This document shows, piece after piece, positions 53,326-64,000 of a stretch of DNA of 64,000 nucleotides. Source of the stretch: Polyodon spathula (lineage: Eukaryota; Chordata; Actinopteri; Acipenseriformes; Polyodontidae); assembly GCF_017654505.1 (NCBI RefSeq), contig NC_054534.1, forward strand, positions 46,589,288 through 46,653,287, written 5' to 3'. The notes beneath the pieces are model-generated. The model was not told the origin of the DNA. It saw only the letters and a program-made list of their open reading frames with translations, and ran no database searches. The position numbers and the translations under genes are program-made. Within the stretch, counting starts at the first letter, position 1, and every line of letters starts with the position of its first letter.

Positions 53326-54425
53326 AACAGTTATTGGTCCCCACGAAGTTTATAGAGGTGGTGTTGCGGTTGTCTCATAGCCACTTATTGGGGGGGCATC
53401 TAGGGATAACCAAAACTAGGGAAAAGATATTAAAAAGGTTTTACTGGCCTGGGGTGTATAAAGAGACGGAACAATTTTGCCAAGCCTGCCCCGAGTGCCA
53501 GTTGGGATCGGGTCAAAAGCCAAAACCGGCTCCCCTAATTCCTCTGCCTGTGATCAATGTTCCGTTTGAAAGAATAGCCATGGACATAGTTGGTTCCCTG
53601 GAAAAATCTAAAGCGGGTTACCAATATATTCTAGTAATTCTAAACTGTGCCATTAGATATCCCGAAGCCATTCCTTTACGAAGCACCAGTAGTAAAATCA
53701 TAGCCAAGGCACTCTTAGAACTGTTTGCAAGGGTTGGTGTACCAAGAGAGATACTTACTGATCAGGGGACACCATTCATGTCTACTATAATGAAAGAGCT
53801 CTGCCGTCTGTATCTTATGAAAAAATTAAATACTTCTGATTATCATCCACAATCAGACAGGCTTGTTGAACATTTTAATAAAACACTTCAATGTATGTTA
53901 AAAAAGGTAATACAGCAGGACGGGAAAGATTGGGATGTCTTGCTTCCTTATTTGATATTTGCTATAAGGGAGGTTCCACAGGCTTCAACTGGCTTTTCTC
54001 CGTTTGAACTTTTGTACGGGAGGCAGCCGAGGGGTATTTTGGATATATTACGAGAAGGTTGGGAAGAAAAGCCCGCTTTAGGGGATAATGTGGTAGACTA
54101 TGTACGGAAAATGAAAGATAAAATGGAGAAGGTTAGTGATATTGTTAAAGATAATTTAGTTAAAGCACAGGAGAACCAGAAAAGAAATTACAATACAGGA
54201 GCCCGATCCAGGGAGTCTAACATGGGGGAGAAAGTCCTTGTCTTGTTGCCCTCAAACCTGCACAAGTTTCTTATTAAATGGCAGGGCCCCTACCAGGTTG
54301 TGGAAAGGGTGGGAGAGGTAAATTGCAAGCTTTTTAAACCCGGAAAGAGAAAACCCTACCAAATTTATCATGTTAACTTGTTAAAACCTTGGAGAGAAAG
54401 AGAAACGTTGGTAATACCACTGTAT
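53326..54425 (+). pseudogene. Integrase of element E, open frame after the CR1
   Basis: Open without stops from the CR1 junction to 54425. HHCC finger: H in LSHSHLLGGHLG and CQACPEC (53379-53500). Core: first Asp in IAMDIVGS, second in ILTDQGTPFMS, Glu in HPQSDRLVEHFNKTLQ, so the DDE triad is complete. It continues YLIFAIREVPQASTGFSPFE and LLYGRQPRGILDILREGWEE, and the C-terminal KWQGPYQVVERVGEVNC then YHVNLLKPW. It is only broken by the LINE, which lies between the lead-in and the finger. It is followed within 40 bases by the RT frame (54389), which overlaps it. Confidence 0.9.
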
Positions 54426-55790
54426 TAAACATTGGGGAGGGTCTGACTTCCTCTCAGAAGGAGGAGATTAAAGCACTAATTGAAAGAAATGTTTCCGAGG
54501 TGCCAGGGAGAACAAATCTAGTAGAACACCACGTTGTAACTCCTCCAGGAGTAAAAGTTAAAAAGAAACCATATCGGATTCCAGAGTCTAAAAGGACAGA
54601 GTTTGAAAATGAAATAAAGGCTATGTTAGAGTTAGGGGTTATTGAAGAGTCGAGCAGTGACTGGTGCAGCCCTGTACTAATGGTCCCAAAACCCGATGGA
54701 ACCATAAGATTCTGCATGGATTTCAGACTCGTAAACAAAATCGCCAAATTTGATGCCTATCCAATGCCTTGTGTGGATGAGCTGTTGGAGAAGCTGGGCA
54801 AGATAATAATAATTATAACCACACTAGACTTAACTAAGGGATACTGGCAGGTCCCTCTGTCACCCAAGTCCAAAGAAAAAACTGTGTTTGCAACCCCGGA
54901 CGGGTTGTATCAGTTTACAGTGTTGCGTTCAGACTACATGGCGCACCAGCCACTTTTCAAAGACTTCTTGTGCTTAGGCCTCATGTAGGATATGCAGCAG
55001 CATATTTAGATGATGTTGTCATATATAATGAGGATTGGAAATCTCATTATATATGAGATGCCAGTTGCCAGTGTTGAAGCCGTCCTGAGGTCGTTAAGAA
55101 AAGCTGGGTTAACAACCAATAAAAAAAAAATGTGCGTTTGCTCGGCAGGAGACTAAATATTTGGGTTTTGTGTTAGGACATGGTTGAGCTATTTTAAGCT
55201 GCAGTTAAATAAGGTAGATGAGGTGTTGGCATGCAAGCGCCCTGTTAATACAAAACTTACAGAGCTTCACCCCTGACAGAGTTAATCAAAGGGTCGGCTC
55301 CAAATATGGTAAAGTGGACAGCCATAACTGAAGCAGCTTTTACAGACTTAAAGTCAGCATTGTGCTCTGATCCTGTGCTGATCAGCCCCCATTTTAATGA
55401 ACCCCTTATATTACAGACTGATGCTTCAGAGGTTGGTCTAGGCACAGTGTTATCTCAGGAGGTAAAAGGAGAGGAACATCCAGTGTTATACTTGAGCCGG
55501 AAACTTCTCCCTAGAGAAAGAAATTATGCAGTTGTCAAAAAAAGAGTGCCTGCCGGTAAAATGGGCTATAGAAGCCCCACGTTATTATCTTTAGGGTAGA
55601 AAATTTGTCTTGGTAACAGATCATGCACCTTCAGAGGGATAATAATGTGAGAGTAGTACGTTGGTTCTTGGCACTGCAGTCATACTGTTTTGACATACAG
55701 CATCGGAAAGGTAAAGAGCATGGCAATGCTGATTTTTTGTCAAGAGTCCCCCTGACAACCGAAAATTGTTATGCCCGACCCCACAGGATT
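54389..55790 (+). pseudogene. RT and RNase H of element E
   Basis: RT is open at 54389-54988: VSEVPGRTNLVEHHVVTPPG, KKKPYRIPESKR, DWCSPVLMVPKPDGTIRFCM, DFRLVNKIAKFDAYPM, TTLDLTKGYWQVPLS, FATPDGLYQFTVL, then a small insertion/deletion breaks the frame near the PFGL block. The palm box AAYLDDVVIYNEDW (about 54991-55035) is intact YLDD. RNase H: PLILQTDASEVGLGTVLSQE (55405-55460), YLSRKLLPRERNYAVV, then frame changes before KWA, and WFLALQSYCFDIQHRKGKEH then GNADFLSRV to 55750. A purine tract GCAGAGGGGAAGGATA ends at the LTR. Confidence 0.9.
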
Positions 55791-55808
55791 GTGCAGAGGG
55801 GAAGGATA

Positions 55809-56372
55809 TGTGGTGGAGCGTACATTCCAAAACAATATTGGTCGGCTGGGAGGCCGTGGCTGTAAGGAATGTACACTGCATCTGCTTAAAGGTTGTACGG
55901 TTAGGTTCAAAGGAAACTAAAATAATGTGAAGACAACATAAACAAACTGGGAAATAAGGTCATGGGTTTTAAGACCATGGGGAACAGGCTGTTGTCAAGA
56001 GTAATTATCAATTGGTCTTACTTGGGTAATTACGTGATTACCTAGGGGATAAAGTTGTTAAAGCTGAGATGGTGAGAGAGAGCAGAGAGACGAGATGGAG
56101 AGAGAACGGAGAACGGTAAAAGTGAAAGGAGACTTTGTTTTGAGGGTAAGCAGAATTAGTCTGCCCCTGTTTAGTTTAAAGGGAAAAACAATAAGTGTTT
56201 AGTTTAGGAACCAAGAACGGGGTAGGTTTTATTTATTTTCTGTTTGTTTTGTCTTCAAATAAAACCACGCTCCGGGGTGTTTCATTGCAAGTATGGCTTT
56301 TGTTTGGATTTATTTAACTGTTTTACACAACACAATGTCTTTAACCTGGTGAACGACAGCGAATTCTTCTTA
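55809..56372 (+). repeat. 3' LTR of element E, about 564 bp
   Basis: Begins TGTGGTGGAGCGTACATTCC right after the purine tract. Same order of blocks as 46621-47200. Its end CTTCTTA replaces CTTCACA, so the last bases are mutated and the limit is approximate. Confidence 0.9.
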
Positions 56373-56379
56373 TATAAAC

Positions 56380-56720
56380 TCAGCCGGCACTCAAGGTCGT
56401 TCGCTGCCCCTTTCAAATGCAGACCCAGACACTGAATTGAAGTTTTACAGTGCTGACACGCTATTTAATAAACAAACACAAAATGAAAATAAACAAAACA
56501 AACACCTAGCTCTTTTTCGAACACTAACTAAAAACATCAACAGGAACCTAAACTATCTTGCAGGACGGCTAAGCCGTTTACCTGACACAAACAAACGAAA
56601 ACACAGTTTTTACACTACATTTCTTTTCTAGGCTTGAGCACACCATCAAGCGGGCTTCTATACACACCAGCAGCCCTGAACAGACTGGTTGCTTTTTATA
56701 CCCTGTGAACTTGATGATTG
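56380..56720 (-). repeat. Possible LTR remnant, unknown family
   Basis: The inverse complement has GGGTATAAAAAGC near 56690-56702, like a TATA box, and GTTTATTAAATAGCG near 56457. Only the promoter-like layout suggests an LTR; no partner was found. Confidence 0.25.
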
Positions 56721-56800
56721 TCTGTTGATTAGATTTGTGACGTGTTGTCTGTAAGTGAAATGTGTTTGGTTATTTCATTGTATAAAATGCTATATATCCC

Positions 56801-57535
56801 TGTGACAGAAATACAACGATTCTTAATTGTAAATCTCCCTCCCAACCTGTGAGGGTGCTAAGCAGCAAGAACAGAGTTCCTTGGATGGGCTGTTCTGACT
56901 GTTCTTTTCCAGGGTTCAAAGGAAGTCGGCGACTCCATTGCAATAATGCATTGACCTGGAAGGGAAACGATGTGGCAGCCATAGATTGGAGAGGCGGTTG
57001 CACTTGTTTACCAAGGGGTCATGTGTAACAACATAAAAGGGGATAGAGAATCATAATCTGTTCCTTTGCTTTGGTTTTGTATTCAAACCTAGAAAAACTG
57101 TGAGAGACTCCAGAGAAAGTAACAGTATTGTGAGTGTTTTGTTTGTTTTTGTGTCTTGTTTGTAAATTACCAGACAGCTAACACGTTTCCAGAGCTGTCA
57201 CTTTGGGCCAGCACAAAACCGGAACAGCACTTCACTACAGTCATGAAATAAACTGTTATCACCCACCACGAGCACTACTGCACACACCCTGGACTGGTGA
57301 CAGTGTTAGTATTATTGTGGGGCGGATATTATTGTTTATTATTTGGGACTGCAATCCCGTTGTTATTTACCCCGTGCAATACATATTGCTGTGTATTGCC
57401 GGGGGATTACTGTTTCATTGACAGACCTGGATAAAATCAATAAAATCCTTTCCAAACCGGATTATAATCATCTTTGTCGGTTTCATTCACGCACCGCATC
57501 AGTCCTGCACCTGCATCCACTTAGCCTTTGTCACA
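56801..57535 (+). repeat. Solo LTR of the Gmr1-like family, ATCCC target duplication
   Basis: 735 bp, starts TGTGACAGAAATACAACG and ends CCTTTGTCACA. ATCCC occurs directly before (56796-56800) and after (57536-57540). No internal region is present, so recombination between LTRs has removed it. It is the best full-length LTR here for this family and contains AATAAA near 57440. Confidence 0.9.
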
Positions 57536-57540
57536 ATCCC

Positions 57541-57772
57541 TTATAAAAGTATGCAGTATATCATTGTAAAGGCATATTGTCAGATATACTTCTTTTATTG
57601 CTCTGAGCATACTCTTAAACTCAGGTGAGATTTAAGGAGGACTGTTTTGGACTCCTGCAGTGGATTGTTCGTGCACTGGGCTTGCAATGTATCGAGACAA
57701 CTTTTTAATAAATCAAGAAAATCACATTTTTTAATGAAACAGTGTAATAAAAGTGCTCCTTCTGTTTATTAA
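57541..57772. other. Short spacer, nothing recognised
   Basis: No known motif. Confidence 0.4.
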
Positions 57773-58706
57773 CCTTATGAAAATGAAATATATTTAAATA
57801 TATTTTAAAATATATTTTTGCCTCCAAATATATTACAAAATATATTACCAGACTTATCATATATGTAACACTCATTACAAAATATATAAACTAGTTGAAA
57901 CAAAATTTTTTTTTTCAATATCACTGTTAAAATATATAACTTAAATTGTATAATATATGGTATAATATATTGTCACGCTTGCTGCTGCCCTCTAGAGCAG
58001 GTTTCGGATCCATGCGATCTAGTTAAATAGAATGTTTTATTGAGGAATCTTTAACCATTCAAATATGACAAAGGCATACATTTTGGCTTAATATTGACAA
58101 TATTTATTTACAACTTTTAATTATTAATGTTTACAATTCTTGTTACAACAAAATATTTAAGAGTTTCACAATGTTTAATTAAAAAATATGGCAGCTATTA
58201 ATGTAATTCAATATTTAAATGGGGACTTGAAGGAAAATAAAGAAAGTACTTTTTTAATTAGTAATGTAATACACATAAAACCAGTGTATTACATTCCCTT
58301 CTTTGCCATCTGTAAAAACAAAAAAGTTGCCTTAACAGCATTTTTTTTAAATCTGGACTGAAACAACAAAAATGGACTTAGTATGAAAATACTTAAATAT
58401 ATTTTCAAGTGGCAGCAAATAGTGTATAGATCAGTACAGGAAAAAAACACAATTGCATCACAAGGAGCATTATTCACACAAGCTATTTAATCAAAGGACC
58501 AGAACATTTTACTCTTCAACATGGGAGTTTGGCACCCTCACATACATGCATTTTTGCATAGGCAGATCAATAACAACAAATTTTTGCTTAAGTAATTAAA
58601 CTTCTATCACTGTTTTACCAGAGTACAGTTGATTTTCTGTTGCTGTTATATGTGAAACTTTCATCTTTGGCTAGTAATGGAACAGTTGCTTTTCTGTACA
58701 CTTTAA

Positions 58707-58916
58707 TTAAGGGATAAGGAGCATTTTGACCTTCCACAACAAGGAATCAACAGACACAAACACTCTTCTATCCTGAAGCGATACATTGTAGCTGTTGCGC
58801 TTTTTTAATATGCTGCTCATTTTAGAGTGATAGTGTTTTCCATCTACACCCCTGTTTTTTGTTACTCCACATGTCTCTTGCAGTGCAAGTAGGTCTTCTT
58901 GCTGACATAAAAACAA
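58707..58916 (-). other. Minus-strand open frame of unknown meaning
   Basis: A 69-codon frame, MFLCQQEDLLALQETCGVTK then NRGVDGKHYHSKMSSILKK..., inside the candidate element. No family is recognised; it may be a worn exon of an element gene or chance. Confidence 0.2.
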
Positions 58917-59241
58917 AAAGCTGTCAATGGCAAGATTGCACCCAACTTTTTCTGCACTTCTTAGCTGACATATTCAAATAGTTGATCAAACCGAATGTGC
59001 TATTGATAACATACAAGAACATTTAATGTCTGTAAAAACATATCACTTTTTCAATATACACCAAAGAATATTCCAACCGCTTCTCTAGCAGAAGGCATCA
59101 CTCAGACGAAAACCAGAAAGAGTGGATCAGTGTCCAATCAGAAACCACTGCCACTGTCACGTGATCAACTAAAACCTTACGACTGCTGAATTTTGAACAA
59201 GTTGAGGTTTAGCGTTTTGATTTTTCGAATATACTTGGCAA

Positions 59242-61935
59242 ATGTCGAAATACGCTGTAATTTAGTTTACAGAATGAGAAGATAGTGGACGCTTCTCAAC
59301 TGTTAGCACAAGTCTACTGAAAAAATTTGACCCACAAGATTTGAAAAAGACATATCTACTGGAGTGGCCAGAACAGGCGAAGAAAGAACCGCCAGAGGGG
59401 TGGCCTGTCTATGGTTATAATTCTTCAAGTCTAAGGTGAGTAAGTGATGTCCTTATATGATTCTTAAAAAAATAATGTAAAGTAATAAGTATTGGTGTAA
59501 AATATTGGTTTAAATGCAGTACAGTACACACTCGCTTTTACAAACCCTTTGTGGTCCAAGCGTTTTCGTTAAATCGAGGGGTTTGTTAAAGCACAATCAC
59601 AGTGAACGATAAACTGAGTAAATTAATGAGATGAGATTGTGAACAAAAGTAGAATTACATGTATCTGTTCGTCTCATGTATGCGGTATTCTGCCTTTGCT
59701 TTATCCTATTCGTTAAAGAATTAAAACGCTGTACATAAAGCAATTTCTCCCGAATTGAAGCTGAACATTTATTCCATATCAATCTGACACGCATTGTTTC
59801 AGAGTGCACCAAATCTTAATCCAACATGCGAGAATCCCAAACTGAATTTTTATTCAAAACCAACACGACATGAAAAGCTTGATAGAAAAGGTTTGCTTTT
59901 TTTTTTTCTTTCATCAAATTTGCTTTTAAGCATGGTTGCTGAACAGAGTGCTTTTTGACAACCTATATTCACGACAGAGATATGCCTGAGTTACTGCGTT
60001 TTTCAAACAATTAATATAGGTTTCAGTTTCGGCATAAAATTATTTTCGTTTGGGAGGCATTACACAGCGCGCGCTTCAGAGACAAAAAAGTTGCTTTCAC
60101 TGCAAGTGCCATCCAGTGCGTACAAACCGCGATGTTGACACTGTGCTCACATTAGCCATATTCGTTATAATGATGTGCGTTATAGCGAGGATGTACTATT
60201 TGGTTACATAAGTATATAACATGCATGTAAATGTTAAACACTTTGGAGAAAAACTACGCATTTAATTAATATTAAAATATAAAGAAGCATATCTTTTTAG
60301 TAGTATAAAGCATTTATTGAAATGCGAAGTAATGATGAGGGGGGTAATTGTATTTTGTGAACTAACTATTTATTCTACTTTACAGAACGAGAAGGACCTA
60401 ATGGCACTTGAGAACGACTTGGCGGCCAAACATGACATTGATATTGGCATAAATAAGAAAATAATCGCTAGGCCTGCAAAACGGCTCTATGAGGATTCAG
60501 AATCAGAGGATGTGACAAGAAAGGTACCATATTAATAATTCAATATTTTGTGATTAGCATATTTATACTTCTATGTGTATTAAAGTTATTTCATTGCAGT
60601 GTGTGCCTTTTTATTTGATGTGTATTTATTTACCGGTTAAAATACTGTATAATATTTTCTGTAGAATTAAACTTAATTCCAAAGCCATAAGAACATGTGT
60701 TGAGGGTGTGACTGCAAGAAGTGTGGGGCAGCTTGTTTTTACACTGGGAAAACAACATTTGTTATGTTAAAGGTCCTACCTGGGCGCTTCAGATTTAATT
60801 GGAGTGAAACTACCATGTTTTTAAAACCTGCAATCATTACAAGTTGAAATGATAAAAAGTTACAGTATTTTAGCTAATTATATATTTTTTTATTATTGCA
60901 GAAAGTGGCCACAAAACAAAATATTGCAGCAGAAAAAAAACAAAACTGCAGAATCAATAATTGCAGCCAGGAGACAGTCTGAGGGTAGTGTGAATTGCCC
61001 AGGCACAAGTTATGTAGCCCAGATTGAAAGAGAACGTTCTGACAGCGATGAAATGGGTGGCATGCTTTCAGATATGTTAAAAAAGAAGATTGAAATGCTA
61101 GACAGAGAGAAAAGGGAATTAAAAGGAAAATAAGATACTTAGGCACAACATTCTTGAAGGTCAGTGGTTAAACAACAATCTAATGGCAGTATCTAGATAT
61201 GAAGGAGAACTAATAATTAGCACATAAATTAGCAAACTGGCCTGGGAGCACACCCGAGGAGAATTTGCAAAAAGTATGAACAGTTACTTTTTCATTGTGT
61301 ATTTTGTTTATATTTTGGTTTAATAATCTAACACAGGTTTATTTTTGTCACAAAGATTTTCCAGCATCTTTAAGAACGTTAAAACAATTGGTGAAAGATT
61401 TGCAGGAACCTAAAGCCAGCTCTGAAAGTACTTCTGAACTTGAGCACTACATCTGCATCATACTGTATGTAGGTTCTGATTCTGTGCCAGGCATGGTAAG
61501 TATGTATTAATGTTTTTTATGTTTATGAAAATCTCTTTCAAGAATTGTTTGTACAGTTGTACTTCAATATTATGATTACTAAGTGAACAAAAATGTGCAA
61601 TAAAATGATCGCCCCAAGTCCTGTAAGTCGTGTTGTACCCATAATTTAGATTGGAAAATTTTGTTTCCTTCCAAGTGCAATTGAAGTCTTACATAAATCT
61701 TTTGCTACTGCATATTCCCTTTTCCAGGTTGAGATCATCACAGGCTGTGAAATCTATGTCTCCAAAAATGAATGGGCAACTGCGGAGTCAGAACATGCAC
61801 TTCTTTTGCACAGGCTCTGCTGACTGCTGTCTTTCTTGAATGCGTCCTGATTCGATCAAATCTGACAGGAGGGGAAAGTGAAGTACAGTGAAAGGAAAGT
61901 GTCTTTGGATAAGCACAAAGTGGAAAAAATAATTA
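59242..61935 (+). pseudogene. Five-exon BEN-domain gene, decayed
   Basis: Exon 1 59242-59435: MSKYAVI, TAG, then TGA, EDSGRFSTVSTSLLKKFDPQ then DLKKTYLLEWPEQAKKEPPE GWPVYG; donor GTGAGT. Exon 2 60386-60523: LMALENDLAAKHDIDIGINK then KRLYEDSESEDVTRK, between CAG and GT. Exon 3 60902-61159 with a frameshift in an A-run, then SVNCPGTSYVAQIERERSDS and a coiled-coil-like MLKKKIEMLDREKRELKGK. Exon 4 61337-61495 (53 codons): LKQLVKDLQEPKASSESTSE, ending before GTAAGT. Exon 5 61728-61935: VEI.TGCEIYVSKNEWATAE then LLTAVFLECVLIRSNLTGGE, the BEN fold pattern (a DNA/chromatin-binding domain), and LDKHKVEKII at the end. Breaks: two stops in exon 1, frameshifts in exons 1, 3 and 5. Splice sites keep consensus, so this is not a processed copy. 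Confidence 0.65.
59522..60197. mobile_element. Possible pogo/Tigger-like non-autonomous element in intron 1
   Basis: The left end CAGTACACACTCGCTTTTAC then AAAC and the inverse of the right end TAGTACATCCTCGCTATAAC then GCAC are similar over about 24 bases. TA precedes the left end. The CTCGnTATAACGnAC style of end recalls pogo-type elements. The interior is non-coding. Confidence 0.4.
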
Positions 61936-63299
61936 GTAAGTTTGTTTAAATGTGTGTGTATATGTGTTAAAATTTGCCCTCACACCCCTTCACCACAGGG
62001 CAATAGTTTCCATCGGACAAACTATTGCCATCGGATTGGTCAGTGGATCATTGCCCCTGCTCTTTTATATGTATGAAGGTTGGTACAAAAGTAACAGTAG
62101 TAACCGACATAAAATATATATGCTGTTGAATTTAAGGTTTAGTAATGTATCAGCTTCTGTCTAAAACCTTAATATATTAAATGTGTTTAAGCAAAAGTTA
62201 TAGGGAATTCAGATGTAGCTCTTTAAAATCATTCAAATCGTATAGTAAAATAATCAAATATAAAGCTGAAGACTTTGATACCCGATGGTGAATATATATT
62301 GTATGTCAAACTCAGCCTTTCCAAAACATCACTTCTTCCTAACCCTTCCTCCCCCTCATCTGATATCTCTATTTTACTCTGCTCCACCCACCTCCTCTGC
62401 CAAGACCCTTGACCCTTACCGAAAGGTCCGATATAAATGAGTTGCGATTCTCGCCAAGTAACCCAACCATAACCTGTGGAGAGGACCTTTTTTTTCCCTT
62501 CTCCCTTTTGGATGATTCTGGTTTTCTTAATAAATACCATTGTACATGTTTGGCATTCATACTTGAAAACTAACCCCCTTAAGTGTAACCTTCTAAGAAG
62601 GCAGTTTTTTGTTTTAGAAACTAGTGTTCATTTTTGATAACTCAACTTTAAAATAATAAAAGTAGTATGCTTTTTATTTTTTTTTAAATCAGTTTTCTGT
62701 TACCCAGTTACATTAAAAATGTACTGGTAATTTATTTCTTCACATTTTTTGTGAGGTAAATCATCTGTGAACAACTTTTAAGCTTCAGCTTGTTTTTAAA
62801 GCAGTTCCTTGACCAGGGTACACCCTGAATTTGGATTGCAGTTTTCTACAAAAACGGATTGTTCCAGAAAGAGCATTTAATATATTACAGAATATGTTAA
62901 ATATTGTTCTTTATACATGCATTATATTGCTATAATTATCTATAAATTAATATATGTATATTAGTAAATTGTAGAATTTATGGGTACAGATGTACAGAAT
63001 GACTGGGGTTTTTAGTGTCCATTTTTTCTCTGACCCTCCACATACAAAATATAATAGTAGCCGGAAATAATCTCTTTTTTAGAAAAGAAGTATAACCAGC
63101 TCACTAGTACATTATTGATTTTTCTTTACAAAAAAAATAAATGATTAACTCTTCATTTCCTGTTACTTATTAAAGGTCCAAGTGAGGAAACATGGGCAGT
63201 AAATTTGACACCCCCAATCATTCTGTAAAGCATTTGTTGTACCTGTAATTTCAATTGCCACTCTAGTTAGCTATACAGTTGTATTGCACAAAATAAAAT
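61936..63299. other. Downstream part of the candidate element, no gene recognised
   Basis: A pyrimidine-rich stretch with CACCACAG at about 61990-61998 could be an acceptor for a sixth exon, but no coding match follows. The rest is AT-rich. Confidence 0.35.
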
Positions 63300-63795
63300 G
63301 TTTTTAATACAGTATCACAATTTATTCAAATATATTTCACATGTACTGATGAAGTATAAATATACATTTATAACTATATTACAATGTATCAATATATTTA
63401 AATTATATTTACATTTTAAGTATACATATTTTTATTATATTAGAATATATTTATCAGTACCTTTAAAATATATTTACAGTATAAATATGAATATATTTAT
63501 AAATAGATTACAATGTATTTATCAATATATTAAAATTATATTTACGTTGTATTTACAGTATAAATACATATTTCAATATGTTATCACATATATTTTTATC
63601 TATTTTACAAATATAAAAATATAATATATTATCCCTTATATAAAACCACATTTTACAATATATTTTGTATAAAATTAAATATATGAAATGGCAATTTGTA
63701 TATGGTGAAATATATTTAATATTTTTAATAGATCTATTATGACATTAAATATATTTCAGATAATATATTTATAAATATATTTCATTTTCCTAAGG

Positions 63796-64000
63796 GAAAT
63801 GCTTAAAAATGGATTGGGTGGATGCAGGCCACAGTAAATCCCAAGCAATAGGCAGTCTGGGAGATTCCAGTGCCTTTACAGGTTTAACAGCATTAATACT
63901 TCAACACAGTAATACAGCTGTGGGTATCACGTACCCAGCCCTTATGCTAGACATGCAAACCGCAAAAGCGCCCACCGCTAAATCCTAAACCATCCAACAT
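63796..64000. other. Right edge, nothing recognised
   Basis: Unique-looking DNA outside the inverted ends. Confidence 0.4.

Larger units (their letters stand above)
46621..56372 (+). mobile_element. Gmr1-like LTR retrotransposon E with two LTRs, split by a CR1 LINE
   Basis: Order: 5' LTR, primer-binding site, gag, protease, integrase, RT, RNase H, polypurine tract, 3' LTR. After removing the nested CR1 (49011-53325) the element is about 5.4 kb. Integrase precedes RT, as in copies A, B and D, but LTR and proteins differ, so it is a second lineage. The LTRs differ at roughly 25 to 30 positions by eye (about 5 percent), plus a 16-17 bp duplication in the 5' LTR. Target duplication is unclear because the site is an AT repeat. 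Confidence 0.9.
57773..63795 (+). mobile_element. Candidate 6-kb element with AT-rich inverted ends carrying a BEN-domain gene
   Basis: The left end CCTTATGAAAATGAAATATA then TTTAAATATATT matches the inverse complement of the right end CCTTAGGAAAATGAAATATA then TTTATAAATATATT. Further AAATATATTT-rich sequence follows on both inner sides (57790-57970 and 63300-63770). TTAA precedes the left end directly (57769-57772), and on the right TTAA follows seven bases later (63803-63806), so a TTAA target is possible but not exact. The enclosed gene is a decayed multi-exon BEN-domain gene. No known transposase motif was found. Confidence 0.45.

Noticed and set aside
63298..63624. 108-codon frame rich in I, Y, F and K
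   Set aside because: Arises from AT-rich inverted-end sequence with repeated AAATATATTT; no protein motif.

Overview
The window looks like vertebrate nuclear DNA, most likely from a ray-finned fish and plausibly a non-teleost such as a sturgeon or paddlefish. That is an inference from its repeats: Gmr1-like Ty3/gypsy elements, a CR1 LINE, a Tx1-clade LINE, a MIR-type CORE-SINE, Tc1/mariner copies, Harbinger and L2 pieces, and microsatellites. I see no bacterial operon, no rRNA or tRNA gene and no clearly functional host gene. Almost every coding signal is a retrotransposon or transposon protein, nearly all broken by stops, frameshifts, deletions or nested insertions. The exceptions in reading-frame integrity are CR1 ORF1 (49465-50412), a gag-like frame at 33649-34470 (minus) and an integrase frame at 53334-54425.

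Layout. 88-5065: Gmr1-like element A, with a Tc1 copy (718-2075) inside it. 6219-9372: Gmr1-like element B with LTR, primer-binding site, gag, integrase and the start of RT. 9373-11566: AT-rich DNA, a 37-bp tandem repeat, a CORE-SINE and a 27-bp minisatellite. 11935-13245: remnant of a different gypsy integrase (minus). 13305-14640: second Tc1. 15000-16323: short LTR element with GGGGT target duplication and a gag-like insert. 17304-23231: Tx1-clade LINE bounded on both sides by (TC)n. 23232-33205: mostly AT-rich DNA with a MITE, a third Tc1 (26109-27215), tandem repeats and an inverted pair of LTR-like segments. 33250-38732: Gmr1-like fragments C and D, interrupted by a minus-strand gag-only LTR element and a hAT-like element. 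38733-40694: another gag-only LTR element (minus). 41577-44060: minus-strand Gmr1-like gag/protease and LTR pieces. 44062-46140: L2 LINE interrupted by a fourth Tc1, then a Harbinger scrap. 46621-56372: a two-LTR Gmr1-like element E, split by a nearly complete CR1 LINE (49011-53325, AACAG duplication). 56801-57535: solo LTR with ATCCC duplication. 57773-63795: a 6-kb segment with matching inverted AT-rich ends carrying a decayed, intron-containing BEN-domain gene.

How the parts relate. In A, B, D and E the integrase lies upstream of RT/RNase H. This is the Ty1/copia order carried by Ty3/gypsy-type sequences, the hallmark of the Gmr1-like group, whose gag is the reported source of the vertebrate SCAN domain; SCAN-like gag is visible here. 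Most unusual candidates: the BEN-carrying inverted-end segment, the gag-only LTR family that shares its internal 3' end but carries two different LTRs, and the (TC)n-bounded LINE. All motif calls are by eye; no database search was possible.
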